A stretch of DNA of 64,000 bases, from contig NZ_JAUCCU010000002.1 of NCBI RefSeq assembly GCF_034675845.1, forward strand, positions 124,001 through 188,000, read 5' to 3'. The DNA is from Castellaniella sp. Lineage in GTDB: Bacteria > Pseudomonadota > Gammaproteobacteria > Burkholderiales > Burkholderiaceae_B. Below are positions 26,268 through 34,759 of the stretch, in pieces; the first letter of the stretch is position 1; each line of letters begins with the position of its first letter. The position numbers were made by a program, and so were the translations under genes. The notes beneath the pieces are model-generated. The model saw nothing but the letters and a program-made list of their open reading frames with translations, ran no database searches and had not been told where the DNA came from.

Positions 26268-27062
26268 ATGACATATCAGAATATCCAGTTTTCAATTGAT
26301 CAGGGAGTGGCTCGCATCACGCTGTCGCGCCCCGATAAGCTCAACAGCTTCACCGAGGCCATGCACCTGGAACTGCGGGATGCACTGGCTCAGGTGCAGC
26401 AGGGCACAGAAGCCCGGGTGCTGGTCATTACCGGGGCAGGGCGGGGGTTTTGCGCCGGCCAGGACCTAGGTGATCGCGGCATGCAGATCGGCTCGGGGAA
26501 AGCTCCCGACCTGGGGGCCACCGTAGAGAAATTCTATAAACCCCTGATTCTGTCGCTGCAGAATCTGCGGGTGCCCACGCTGGCGGCGGTCAATGGGATT
26601 GCGGCTGGCGCTGGTGCTTCGCTGGCGCTGGCCTGCGATCTGGTGGTGGCGACCGAGTCCTCGTACTTCCTGCAGGCCTTCAGCAAGGTTGGCCTGATTC
26701 CGGACACCGGGGGGACCTGGCTCTTGCCGGCGCGGATCGGCATGGCGCGTGCCATGGGCCTGGCCTTGTTGGCCGAGAAACTGCCTGCCCAAAAGGCAGC
26801 CGACTGGGGCCTGATCTGGTCCTGCGTGCCGGATGCTGGCTTTCAAGACGAGATCACGCGCCTGGCAGAATCGCTGGCGCAGGCGCCCACGCGCGCCTTG
26901 GTGCGTACGCGCCAGGCCATGCAGGCCGCGCCTTCGCATACGCTGGAACAGCAGCTTTCCATGGAAGCCGGCATGATGCGCGAACTGGGCTGGTGCCATG
27001 ACTACGCCGAGGGCGTGACCGCCTTTCTTGAGAAACGCCCCGCCCAGTTCACGGGGGAATAA
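26268..27062 (+). CDS. paaG: 1,2-epoxyphenylacetyl-CoA isomerase
   Basis: 264 residues of the crotonase fold. The oxyanion-hole regions are GRGFCAGQDLGDR and NGIAAGAGASLALACDLVV, and GLIPDTGGTWLLPARIG includes the aspartate used by PaaG-type isomerases. PaaG converts the ring epoxide of phenylacetyl-CoA to the oxepin and also isomerises later intermediates. Its presence implies that an epoxide-forming oxygenase exists in the cell. The stop lies 3 bases before the paaH start. Confidence 0.92.
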   Translation: MTYQNIQFSIDQGVARITLSRPDKLNSFTEAMHLELRDALAQVQQGTEARVLVITGAGRGFCAGQDLGDRGMQIGSGKAPDLGATVEKFYKPLILSLQNLRVPTLAAVNGIAAGAGASLALACDLVVATESSYFLQAFSKVGLIPDTGGTWLLPARIGMARAMGLALLAEKLPAQKAADWGLIWSCVPDAGFQDEITRLAESLAQAPTRALVRTRQAMQAAPSHTLEQQLSMEAGMMRELGWCHDYAEGVTAFLEKRPAQFTGE

Positions 27063-27065
27063 GCG

Positions 27066-28592
27066 ATGGCTGCGTTAGATCCCAGTATTGCCGTTGCTGT
27101 TATCGGGGCAGGTACCATGGGCGCAGGTATTGCCCAGGTGGCTGCGATGGCGGGCCACCCGGTCTATTTATATGACACGCGTGCGGGGGCAGCAGCTCAG
27201 GCGATTGCGGGCATGACCAAGACCTTGCAGGCCCTGGCGGCGAAACAAAAAATCGACGCCGCTCAGGCCTCGCGTGCGGTGGCGGCGCTTCATGCTGCGG
27301 ACTCTTTGGGTGACTTGGCGGATTGCGGTTTGGTGATCGAGGCCATCATCGAGCAGTTGGACGCCAAGACCGGGCTGTTTGGTGCCCTGGAATCCATCGT
27401 TGCGCCCGACTGTCTGCTGGCCACCAATACCTCGTCCATTCCGGTGACGGCAATAGGGGCTGCTTTGAAACACCCTGGCCGCCTGGGTGGCATGCATTTT
27501 TTCAATCCAGCCCCCCGCCTGCCGTTGGTCGAAATTATTTCCGGCCTGGATACCACTGACGAAACCGCCCGTACCCTGTTCGATACGGCCGCAGCCTGGG
27601 GCAAGACCCCTGTGCTGGCGCGTTCCACGCCGGGTTTTATCGTCAATCGCGTGGCCCGACCGTTCTACGGCGAAGGCCTGCGCCTGTTGCAGGAACAGGC
27701 CCTGGATGCCGCCACGCTGGATCACATTCTGCGGGCTTGTGGTGGTTTTCGCATGGGTCCCTGCGAACTCACGGATCTGATCGGTCAAGACATCAATGCG
27801 GCAGTCAGCCACAGTGTCTGGACATCCTTTCATTATGCAGCCCGCTTCGAACCTTCTCTGTTGCAACAGGAACTGGTGGATGGCGGTCGTCTGGGCCGCA
27901 AATCCGGCCGGGGTTTTTTTGACTATACCGAGGGCGCTGCAGCACCTGCGCCAACGCTGGCAGCAGCCCAGCCTTGTCCAGGCAGCATCACCTTGTTTGG
28001 TGATAGCCCCTTGGCTCGGGCTCTGGGTCAGCGCCTGCAGGCTGCAGGTGTCGTTTTTCAGGTGTCTGCGGATCGCGGTGATGGGCGTATCGCCCAGGCC
28101 GATGATGCCCTGTTGTACCTGACGGATGGCCGTTCGGCCACCCAGCGGGCCCATGATTTGCAGCAGCCTGCCACGGTATTGTTGGATCTGGCCCTGGACC
28201 CCGTCACGGCCAGCTGCATGCCGCTGGCCGCTGCCCGTCAGTGCCCGCCAAGCGCCGTCAATGCGGCCACTGGCCTGTTGCAGGCAGCGGGCCTGGCCGT
28301 GGCCCCCATCCGGGATGTGCCCGGCATGGTGGTGATGCGTACTGTTGCCATGCTGGTCAACGAAGCCGCCGATACGGTGAACCAAGGCGTATGTTCTGCC
28401 GCCGACGTAGACCAAGCCATGTTGTTGGGCGTCAATTACCCGTTGGGGCCTCTGGCCTGGTGCGCCCGCATCGGGGCCGCTGAAGTCGGCACCGTACTCA
28501 CTCACTTGCAGACAGCCTATGGCGCTCGTTATCAGCCATGCACGGCTTTGAAATCCTCTATTTATTCAGGAACCCCACTCCATGTCGCATGA
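27066..28592 (+). CDS. paaH: 3-hydroxyadipyl-CoA dehydrogenase
   Basis: 508 residues, the long PaaH form. The NAD-binding motif is GAGTMGAGIAQVAAMAGH; LLATNTSSIPVT and GRLGGMHFFNPAPRLPLVE are the active-site blocks (His-Glu pair of hydroxyacyl-CoA dehydrogenases). A second C-terminal 3HCDH domain follows a linker at about residue 300. It oxidises 3-hydroxyadipyl-CoA to 3-oxoadipyl-CoA. It overlaps paaI by 11 bases, indicating coupled translation. Confidence 0.93.
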   Translation: MAALDPSIAVAVIGAGTMGAGIAQVAAMAGHPVYLYDTRAGAAAQAIAGMTKTLQALAAKQKIDAAQASRAVAALHAADSLGDLADCGLVIEAIIEQLDAKTGLFGALESIVAPDCLLATNTSSIPVTAIGAALKHPGRLGGMHFFNPAPRLPLVEIISGLDTTDETARTLFDTAAAWGKTPVLARSTPGFIVNRVARPFYGEGLRLLQEQALDAATLDHILRACGGFRMGPCELTDLIGQDINAAVSHSVWTSFHYAARFEPSLLQQELVDGGRLGRKSGRGFFDYTEGAAAPAPTLAAAQPCPGSITLFGDSPLARALGQRLQAAGVVFQVSADRGDGRIAQADDALLYLTDGRSATQRAHDLQQPATVLLDLALDPVTASCMPLAAARQCPPSAVNAATGLLQAAGLAVAPIRDVPGMVVMRTVAMLVNEAADTVNQGVCSAADVDQAMLLGVNYPLGPLAWCARIGAAEVGTVLTHLQTAYGARYQPCTALKSSIYSGTPLHVA

Positions 28593-29046
28593 AGCCCTAG
28601 ATCCCCAAACCCTGGCCGAAACCGTGGCGACCGCCATGTGGTCGCGCGATCACGCAGCCCATGCCTTGGATATGCACCTGGACTCCGTCGCCCCGGGTAG
28701 CGCCCGCCTGTCCATGACTGTGCGTGGCGATATGCTCAATGGCCATGCTACTTGTCATGGCGGCATGTTGTTCACGCTGGCGGATACGGCTTTTGCCTAT
28801 GCTTGCAACAGCGATAACCACAATACGGTGGCATCGGCGGCCTATATCGATTTTCTGGCTCCTTCGCGCCTGGGTGATCGCCTGCAGGCGCACGCCCAGG
28901 CCCGGACCCCAGGCAGTGGGCGCACCGGTGTCTATGACATTACGGTGCATAACCTGACATCCGGGCGTGATGTTGCCTTGTTTCGGGGCAAATCCCATCG
29001 TGTCCAGGGCCTGGTCACTGAGTCCCTTGTGGCTGAAGCCAGCTAG
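28582..29046 (+). CDS. paaI: Hydroxyphenylacetyl-CoA thioesterase
   Basis: 154 residues with the hotdog-fold block GHATCHGGMLFTLADTAFAYACNS, where the aspartate is the catalytic residue of PaaI-type thioesterases. It releases CoA from dead-end or hydroxylated phenylacetyl-CoA derivatives, protecting the CoA pool. The start lies inside the end of paaH. A gap of 27 bases with TAGGAG leads to paaK. Confidence 0.92.
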   Translation: MSHEALDPQTLAETVATAMWSRDHAAHALDMHLDSVAPGSARLSMTVRGDMLNGHATCHGGMLFTLADTAFAYACNSDNHNTVASAAYIDFLAPSRLGDRLQAHAQARTPGSGRTGVYDITVHNLTSGRDVALFRGKSHRVQGLVTESLVAEAS

Positions 29047-29073
29047 ACCAAGAATTTAAGTAGGAGACAAACC

Positions 29074-30396
29074 ATGCCTGTGAAAACAGTCCAACCGGGG
29101 GATCTCGCCCCCATCGAAACCGCCAGCCGTGATGAAATCACTGCCTTGCAACTGCAGCGTCTGCAACACACGCTGCGCCATGTCTATGAAAATGTACCGC
29201 ATTACCGCCAGGCCTTTGACGCCAAGGGTGTGCATCCTGACGATTTGAAGACGCTGGCCGATATCAGCAAGTTCCCCTTCACCACCAAGGAAGATCTGCG
29301 GCGCAATTACCCCATGGGCATGTTCGCCGTGCCGCGTGAGCGCATTGCGCGTCTGCATGCTTCGTCGGGCACCACTGGTAAACCCACCGTAGTGGGCTAT
29401 ACCCTGAACGATATCAATACCTGGGCCGATCTGGTGGCGCGTTCTATCCGTGCTGCCGGCGGACGGGCGGGCGACATCGTGCATGTGGCCTATGGCTATG
29501 GTCTGTTTACCGGCGGGCTGGGAGCCCACTACGGTGCTGAACGCGCCGGCTGTACGGTGGTTCCCATGTCCGGTGGCCAGACCGAAAAGCAAGTCCAGCT
29601 GATCATGGACTTCAAGCCCGACATCATCATGGTCACGCCTTCGTATTCCTTGGTCATCGCCGAGGAATTCGATCGCCTGGGCATTGCTCCCGAGGACATT
29701 TCCCTCAAGGTCGGTATTTTCGGTGCCGAGCCCTGGGGCGAGGGCATGCGCAGTGAAATTGAACATAAGCTGGGCCTGGATGCCGTCGATATTTACGGCC
29801 TGTCCGAAGTCATGGGCCCGGGGGTGGCGTCCGAGTGCATCGAAACCAAGGACGGCCCGGTCATTTGGGAAGATCACTTCTATCCCGAAATCATCAACCC
29901 TGAAACCGGCGAACCCGTGGCTGATGGCGAAGAAGGCGAACTGGTCTTTACGACCCTGACCAAAGAAGCCCTGCCCGTCATTCGGTACCGTACGCGCGAC
30001 CTGACCCGACTACTGCCGCCCACGGCCCGCAGCTTCCGCCGCATGGGTCATATCACTGGCCGGTCCGACGATATGCTCATCATTCGGGGGGTGAATGTCT
30101 TCCCCACCCAAATCGAAGAACAGATCATGCGTGATCCGTTACTCAGCTGCAACTATCAGATTATTGTCTCCAAGGCCAGCCACCTGGACAATATCGAAAT
30201 CCGCTGCGAGCTGCAGCACGAAGCCAGTAATGCATCGCCCGAAGTCGTTGCCCGTTGTGCAAAGCAACTGCAGCAGCACATCAAGACCAACGTTGGGATC
30301 AGCACTCAGGTCGCCGTGCTGCGCCATGGCGAATTGCCCCGTTCACAAACCGGTAAAGCCCGGCGCGTGTTCGATAACCGCCCTCGTCAGGAATAA
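29074..30396 (+). CDS. paaK: Phenylacetate-CoA ligase
   Basis: 440 residues, standard for PaaK. The AMP-binding P-loop is SSGTTGKPT, followed by YGYGLFTGGLGAHYGAE, the FGAEPWGEGMR block, the YGLSEVMGPGVASEC motif, and the C-terminal GRSDDMLIIRGVNVFPTQIEE lid. It activates phenylacetate to phenylacetyl-CoA with ATP in the cytoplasm, the first step of the pathway and the source of the PaaX inducer. TAGGAG precedes the ATG; paaJ follows 4 bases after the stop. Confidence 0.95.
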   Translation: MPVKTVQPGDLAPIETASRDEITALQLQRLQHTLRHVYENVPHYRQAFDAKGVHPDDLKTLADISKFPFTTKEDLRRNYPMGMFAVPRERIARLHASSGTTGKPTVVGYTLNDINTWADLVARSIRAAGGRAGDIVHVAYGYGLFTGGLGAHYGAERAGCTVVPMSGGQTEKQVQLIMDFKPDIIMVTPSYSLVIAEEFDRLGIAPEDISLKVGIFGAEPWGEGMRSEIEHKLGLDAVDIYGLSEVMGPGVASECIETKDGPVIWEDHFYPEIINPETGEPVADGEEGELVFTTLTKEALPVIRYRTRDLTRLLPPTARSFRRMGHITGRSDDMLIIRGVNVFPTQIEEQIMRDPLLSCNYQIIVSKASHLDNIEIRCELQHEASNASPEVVARCAKQLQQHIKTNVGISTQVAVLRHGELPRSQTGKARRVFDNRPRQE

Positions 30397-30400
30397 AGCC

Positions 30401-31627
30401 ATGCATGCCTATCTCTGTGATGCGGTTCGTACGCCAATTGGCCGCTATGGCGGTGCGCTGGCATCCATGCGACCCGATGATCTGGCGGCACTGCCCCTCA
30501 AGGCCCTGGCCGAGCGTCATCCAAACCTGGATTGGGCCGCAGTGGATGACGTGATTCTGGGCTGCGCCAATCAGGCAGGCGAGGACAACCGCAACGTCGC
30601 CCGGATGGCGGTCTTGCTGGCTGGTCTGCCCGATGCCGTGCCCGGCACCACCATGAACCGCCTGTGCGGCTCGGGCATGGATGCGATCGGCACGGCGGCG
30701 CGGGCCATTCGGGCGGGCGAAGCCCACCTGATGCTGGCCGGCGGGGTCGAATCCATGTCGCGTGCGCCTTTTGTGGTGGGCAAGGCCGATAAAGCCTGGT
30801 CGCGCCAGGCCGCCATGTTCGACACCACCATCGGTTGGCGTTTCATCAATCCGCTGCTGAAAAAATCCCATGGTGTCCACTCCATGCCGGAAACCGCGGA
30901 TAACGTGGCGCACGACTACCATATTTCGCGGGCTGACCAGGATGCCTTTGCGCTACGCAGCCAGCAGCGCTGGGCGCGTGCTCAAGAGGCCGGTTTTTTC
31001 GCCGATGAAATCATCCCGGTGCGTATTCCACGCCGCAAGGGCGAGGACCTGGTGATCGATACCGACGAACATCCGCGTCCTGAAACCACACTGGATGCAT
31101 TGGCTGGGCTCAAGGCCATCAATGGGCCTGATCTCAGCGTCACGGCAGGCAATGCCTCCGGGGTCAATGATGGTGCTTGCGCCGTGCTGCTGGCCTCCGA
31201 ACAGGCGGTCCAGCAATATGGCCTGCGGCCCCGTGCCCGGATTCTAGGTATGGCGGCAGCCGGGGTGGCCCCACGCGTCATGGGCATGGGGCCTGCGCCC
31301 GCCGTGCGCAGGGTCTTGGCCCAAACAGGATTGACGCTGGACCAGATGGATGTCATCGAACTCAACGAGGCCTTTGCGGCCCAGTCGCTGGCGGTGCTGC
31401 GCGATCTGGGGCTACCGGATGATGCGCCTCACGTTAACCCAAATGGCGGTGCCATCGCCATTGGTCACCCACTGGGCATGAGCGGTGCCCGGCTGGTTAC
31501 TACCGCCAGTTCGCAGCTTTTGCGTACTGGCGGCCGTTATGCCCTGTGCACCATGTGTATTGGTGTGGGCCAGGGTATTGCCATGATTATCGAAAACCTT
31601 ACCCCCACCCTAGGAGACAACACATGA
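30401..31627 (+). CDS. paaJ: 3-oxoadipyl-CoA/3-oxo-5,6-dehydrosuberyl-CoA thiolase
   Basis: 408 residues. The acyl-accepting cysteine lies in NRLCGSGMDA (about residue 90), the histidine in NGGAIAIGHPLGMSGAR and the second cysteine in the CTMCIGVGQG tail. It cleaves the 3-oxoacyl-CoA intermediates to succinyl-CoA and acetyl-CoA. The frame is open upstream inside paaK, but the ATG at 30401, 4 bases after the paaK stop, fits the family start (MHAYLCDAVRTPIGRYGG). Its stop overlaps the next start (ATGA). Confidence 0.93.
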   Translation: MHAYLCDAVRTPIGRYGGALASMRPDDLAALPLKALAERHPNLDWAAVDDVILGCANQAGEDNRNVARMAVLLAGLPDAVPGTTMNRLCGSGMDAIGTAARAIRAGEAHLMLAGGVESMSRAPFVVGKADKAWSRQAAMFDTTIGWRFINPLLKKSHGVHSMPETADNVAHDYHISRADQDAFALRSQQRWARAQEAGFFADEIIPVRIPRRKGEDLVIDTDEHPRPETTLDALAGLKAINGPDLSVTAGNASGVNDGACAVLLASEQAVQQYGLRPRARILGMAAAGVAPRVMGMGPAPAVRRVLAQTGLTLDQMDVIELNEAFAAQSLAVLRDLGLPDDAPHVNPNGGAIAIGHPLGMSGARLVTTASSQLLRTGGRYALCTMCIGVGQGIAMIIENLTPTLGDNT

Positions 31628-32769
31628 AAACTACCTCGTGGCGCTGGATGGCCGGGCTTGCCCTGGTCTCATTTGGCTTGACTGCCCATGCTGCCGACCC
31701 GATCAAGATCGGCTCGGTCCTGTCCACCACCGGCCCGGCCGCTTTCTTGGGCGATCCGGAGGCCAAGACCTTGCAGATGTACGTTGAGAAAATCAACAAG
31801 GAAGGTGGCGTCCTGAACCGTCAGCTGGAGCTGGTCTCCTATGATGACGGTACTGATGCCAGCAAGGCCAACAGTTTCACGAAACGCCTGATCTATGATG
31901 ACAAGGTTGACGTCATCATTGGCGGCACCACCACCGGCGCTACCATGTCCATGGTGCCGTTGGTCGAAAAAGCCGAAATCCCGTTCATTTCGCTGGCTGG
32001 CGCCGTCGTGGTCATCGATCCGGTCAAGAAATGGGTATTCAAGACCCCTCACACCGACCGCATGGCGGCTGAAAAGGTCTTTGAAGACATGAAGAAGCAG
32101 GGGCTCACCAAGATCGCTCTGATCAGTGAGACCAGCGGATTCGGCCAATCCGGCAAGAAAGAATCCGAAATCGTGGCACCCCACTACGGCATCGATATCG
32201 TGACCCAAGAGACCTATGGTCCCAAAGACACCGATATGACGCCGCAGCTCACCAATATCAAGAACAATCCTGATGTTCAGGCTGTCTTGATCTTTGGCCT
32301 GGGTCAGGGGCCGGCTTTGGTGCAGCGCAACTACAAACAGCTGGATATCAAACTCCCGCTCTATGAGTCGCATGGCGTGTGTTCCGAAGAGTTCATCAAG
32401 CTCGCGCGCGATGCCGCTGAAGGCACCCGTCTGCCATGTGCAGCACTGATCGTCGCCGACGACCTGCCCGATTCCGATCCGCAAAAGCCGGTGGTCACGG
32501 CCTACGCCAATGACTTCCAGCAGCGTTGGAAGAGCGATGTCTCGACCTTTGGTGGCCACGCCTATGATGCACTCATCATCTATGTGGATGCAGTCAAGCG
32601 CGCTGGCACTACGGACAAGGCCAAGGTGCTTGCAGCCCTTGAGGAAACCAAAGGTGTGATGGGCACTGGCGGCGAATTCAATTTCTCGCCCACCGATCAT
32701 ATGGGCCTGGATCTGACCGCCTTCCGCATGCTGGAAATCAAGAACGGCAAGTGGACCCTGATTGACTGA
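31624..32769 (+). CDS. ABC transporter periplasmic binding protein, LivK type, linked to the paa operon
   Basis: 381 residues with a signal peptide (MKTTSWRWMAGLALVSFGLT, cleavage probably after AHA). The mature part is a Liv-type binding protein (DPIKIGSVLSTTGPAAFLGDPE, NSFTKRLIYDDKVDVIIGGTTTGATMSM). It overlaps paaJ by 4 bases, so it is made with the phenylacetate enzymes; a likely ligand is phenylacetate or another aromatic acid (inference). No permease follows on this strand. The matching permeases and ATPases are probably those of the convergent operon at 34760-38671. Confidence 0.88.
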   Translation: MKTTSWRWMAGLALVSFGLTAHAADPIKIGSVLSTTGPAAFLGDPEAKTLQMYVEKINKEGGVLNRQLELVSYDDGTDASKANSFTKRLIYDDKVDVIIGGTTTGATMSMVPLVEKAEIPFISLAGAVVVIDPVKKWVFKTPHTDRMAAEKVFEDMKKQGLTKIALISETSGFGQSGKKESEIVAPHYGIDIVTQETYGPKDTDMTPQLTNIKNNPDVQAVLIFGLGQGPALVQRNYKQLDIKLPLYESHGVCSEEFIKLARDAAEGTRLPCAALIVADDLPDSDPQKPVVTAYANDFQQRWKSDVSTFGGHAYDALIIYVDAVKRAGTTDKAKVLAALEETKGVMGTGGEFNFSPTDHMGLDLTAFRMLEIKNGKWTLID

Positions 32770-32800
32770 CGGTAGGTAGGTGGGCTTAGGTCCACCATTG

Positions 32801-32841
32801 AAAAAACGGTACGGTTCCTCCAAGGACCGTACCGTTTTTTT
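32801..32841. terminator. Bidirectional terminator between two convergent operons
   Basis: AAAAAACGGTACGGTTC, loop CTCCAAG, GACCGTACCGTTTTTTT. A-run and T-run flank the hairpin, so it works for both the paa operon (+) and the liv operon (-). Confidence 0.92.
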
Positions 32842-32861
32842 AATGCAGCATCCAGAAGGAT

Positions 32862-33086
32862 TCAGATGTCGCGCCGGGCGATCTCCATGGCCTCGCGCAG
32901 GATTGCCAGATCGCCAATGTGGTTGGCCAGCAGCAGGATCAGACGTGCATTGACCTGGGTGCTTTGTTCATCGCTGAGGTCATGATGCAGCTGCATCAGG
33001 GCTTCGTAGAAATCGTCTCCGGGCGAGTAGGGACGTAGATATTGTTGTCCTGGCTCGCCCAGATTCAGGTTCAGGTTCAGCCCCAT
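32862..33086 (-). CDS. DUF2783-like small protein
   Basis: 74 residues with the feature YSPGDDFYEALMQLHHDLSDEQS, then two helices (NARLILLLANHIGDLAILREAMEIAR). It matches my memory of DUF2783, small proteins often encoded next to FAD-dependent aromatic monooxygenases. It lies 4 bases after such a gene and is the last of its operon. A role as monooxygenase partner is plausible but untested. Confidence 0.75.
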   Translation of the reverse strand: MGLNLNLNLGEPGQQYLRPYSPGDDFYEALMQLHHDLSDEQSTQVNARLILLLANHIGDLAILREAMEIARRDI

Positions 33087-33090
33087 GGAA

Positions 33091-34755
33091 TCAAGCCTGG
33101 GCAGTGGCCTGGCTGATGGCCTGGCGTACCTGGGCTACATCCAGCTGGTCCCAGCGGGCAGCAATGTGCTGGTCGGGGCGGATCAGCCAGACCGTGCCGG
33201 GGCGGGCATCGTAGCGTTCGGCAAAACGTCCGGTGTAGTCTTCGATGACCTGCAGGCCATGCGGCGAGCGCCCGCCCTTCGGGGTGACCAGCATGACATC
33301 CACGGAGAGTTTTCCGCCCAGCAGCCCTTGCAGGGCGGATGCTTGCTCGACTTTGGCCGGATCTTCGGCATAAACCAGGAGCTTGAAATCGTTACCCAGG
33401 CGGCTGAGTAACCAGAAATGATCGACTTGTGCCCGCATGGGGCAATCGTCGCAGGGGGCACCGGGAATCATGTCGCCGGTATATTGGGTAGTGTCGGGGG
33501 TATTCAAAGCGGACTCCTTCAGGACAGTGGGAACGGACAGTCGCCCGGAATTCACCAAGGCCCGGGCAAAAGGATAGTGCTGGGCCAATCCCAGCACGGC
33601 GTTGCGAAAGGCCAGGGTAGTCTTGGTCTTTGGGGTGATGAAATCCATGGATCGGGCTGAGTTCTGCAGGTTTTCATCGGCAGCCAGTATGCGTTCGTCG
33701 GAATAGCTGTCCAGCAGCTGCTCAGGCGCCAGGCCCTGCACCACCATGCGCAATTTCCAGCCTAGATTGTCGGCATCCTGGATGCCGGCATTGCTGCCTC
33801 TGGCCCCAAAGGGCGAGACTTGATGGGCTGCGTCGCCGGCAAACAGCACCCGGCCATGGCGCAGGCGCGGCATGCGACGGCACTGAAAGGTATAGACCTC
33901 GACCCATCCGAGTTCAAATTCGTGTTCTTCGCCCAGCAAGGATCGGATCCGGGGGATGACGCGATTGGCCTGTTTTTCAGTTTCAGGGTCGGCGTTCCAG
34001 CCTAGTTGAAAATCAATTCGCCAGGTATTGTCGGACTGGTGGTGCAGCAGCACCGATTGGCCGGGATGAAAAGGCGGATCGAACCAAAACCAGCGTTCGG
34101 CAGGGAAGTCGGTCTGGATGGTGATGTCGGCAACCAGGAATCGATCCATGAATGGCGTGCCTTCAGCTTCCAGACCCAACGATCGACGCACGGTGCTGCG
34201 GGGGCCGTCGCAGGCCACCAGCCAGTCGGCGGCCATGGCATAACTGCCATCGGGGGTGTCTACCTGCAGGGTGACAGTATCGGCGCTAGCGTGCACACCA
34301 ACGACTCGGTTCTGGTGGCGAAGGTCCAGCAAGGGCAGCGACTTGGCCCGTTGTCGCAGAAAGTCTTCCAGGTAATACTGCTGCAGATTGATCACACCTG
34401 CGCGGTGGTGATCTGGCTGGGGCTGTAAGTTAAAACGATATATTTCCTTGTCGCGAAAAAACGTGCGGCCGACATCCCAGCCCACCCCTTTCGCCACGCA
34501 TTCGTCGCCGACTCCCAGCCGATCCAGGATTTCCAGCGTGCGGGTGGCCAGGCATATCCCGCGCGAACCCACGGCCAGCGCATCGCCCTCGTCCAGCAGC
34601 ACGACAGGCACACCTTGCTGGGCCAGATCGATCGCGGTGGCCAGACCTACCGGCCCGGCCCCCACGATCACCACTGGGTGGCGAATCAGCGTATTGGATT
34701 GCAGCTCGGGTGCCGGGATGTAAGCTTGTTTCTCGTGCTGATAGGTATTGATCAT
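33091..34755 (-). CDS. FAD-dependent aromatic monooxygenase (MhpA/PheA-like)
   Basis: 554 residues. The dinucleotide-binding motif VVIVGAGPVGLATAIDLAQQG is near residue 28, the second FAD motif is ACDGPRSTVRRSLG, and the third is GRVLFAGDAAHQVSPFGARG. A thioredoxin-like C-terminal region follows from about 400. This is the class A flavoprotein hydroxylase family (phenol, 3-hydroxyphenylpropionate and similar). The substrate is unknown; embedding in an ABC import operon suggests that the imported aromatic acid or its product is hydroxylated. It lies 4 bases after the hemerythrin-LivF gene. Confidence 0.87.
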   Translation of the reverse strand: MINTYQHEKQAYIPAPELQSNTLIRHPVVIVGAGPVGLATAIDLAQQGVPVVLLDEGDALAVGSRGICLATRTLEILDRLGVGDECVAKGVGWDVGRTFFRDKEIYRFNLQPQPDHHRAGVINLQQYYLEDFLRQRAKSLPLLDLRHQNRVVGVHASADTVTLQVDTPDGSYAMAADWLVACDGPRSTVRRSLGLEAEGTPFMDRFLVADITIQTDFPAERWFWFDPPFHPGQSVLLHHQSDNTWRIDFQLGWNADPETEKQANRVIPRIRSLLGEEHEFELGWVEVYTFQCRRMPRLRHGRVLFAGDAAHQVSPFGARGSNAGIQDADNLGWKLRMVVQGLAPEQLLDSYSDERILAADENLQNSARSMDFITPKTKTTLAFRNAVLGLAQHYPFARALVNSGRLSVPTVLKESALNTPDTTQYTGDMIPGAPCDDCPMRAQVDHFWLLSRLGNDFKLLVYAEDPAKVEQASALQGLLGGKLSVDVMLVTPKGGRSPHGLQVIEDYTGRFAERYDARPGTVWLIRPDQHIAARWDQLDVAQVRQAISQATAQA

Positions 34756-34759
34756 GCCG

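Noticed and set aside
24676..28505. Minus-strand frames of about 440 residues opposite paaN and paaH
   Set aside because: Same reason: they mirror genes with complete catalytic motifs.
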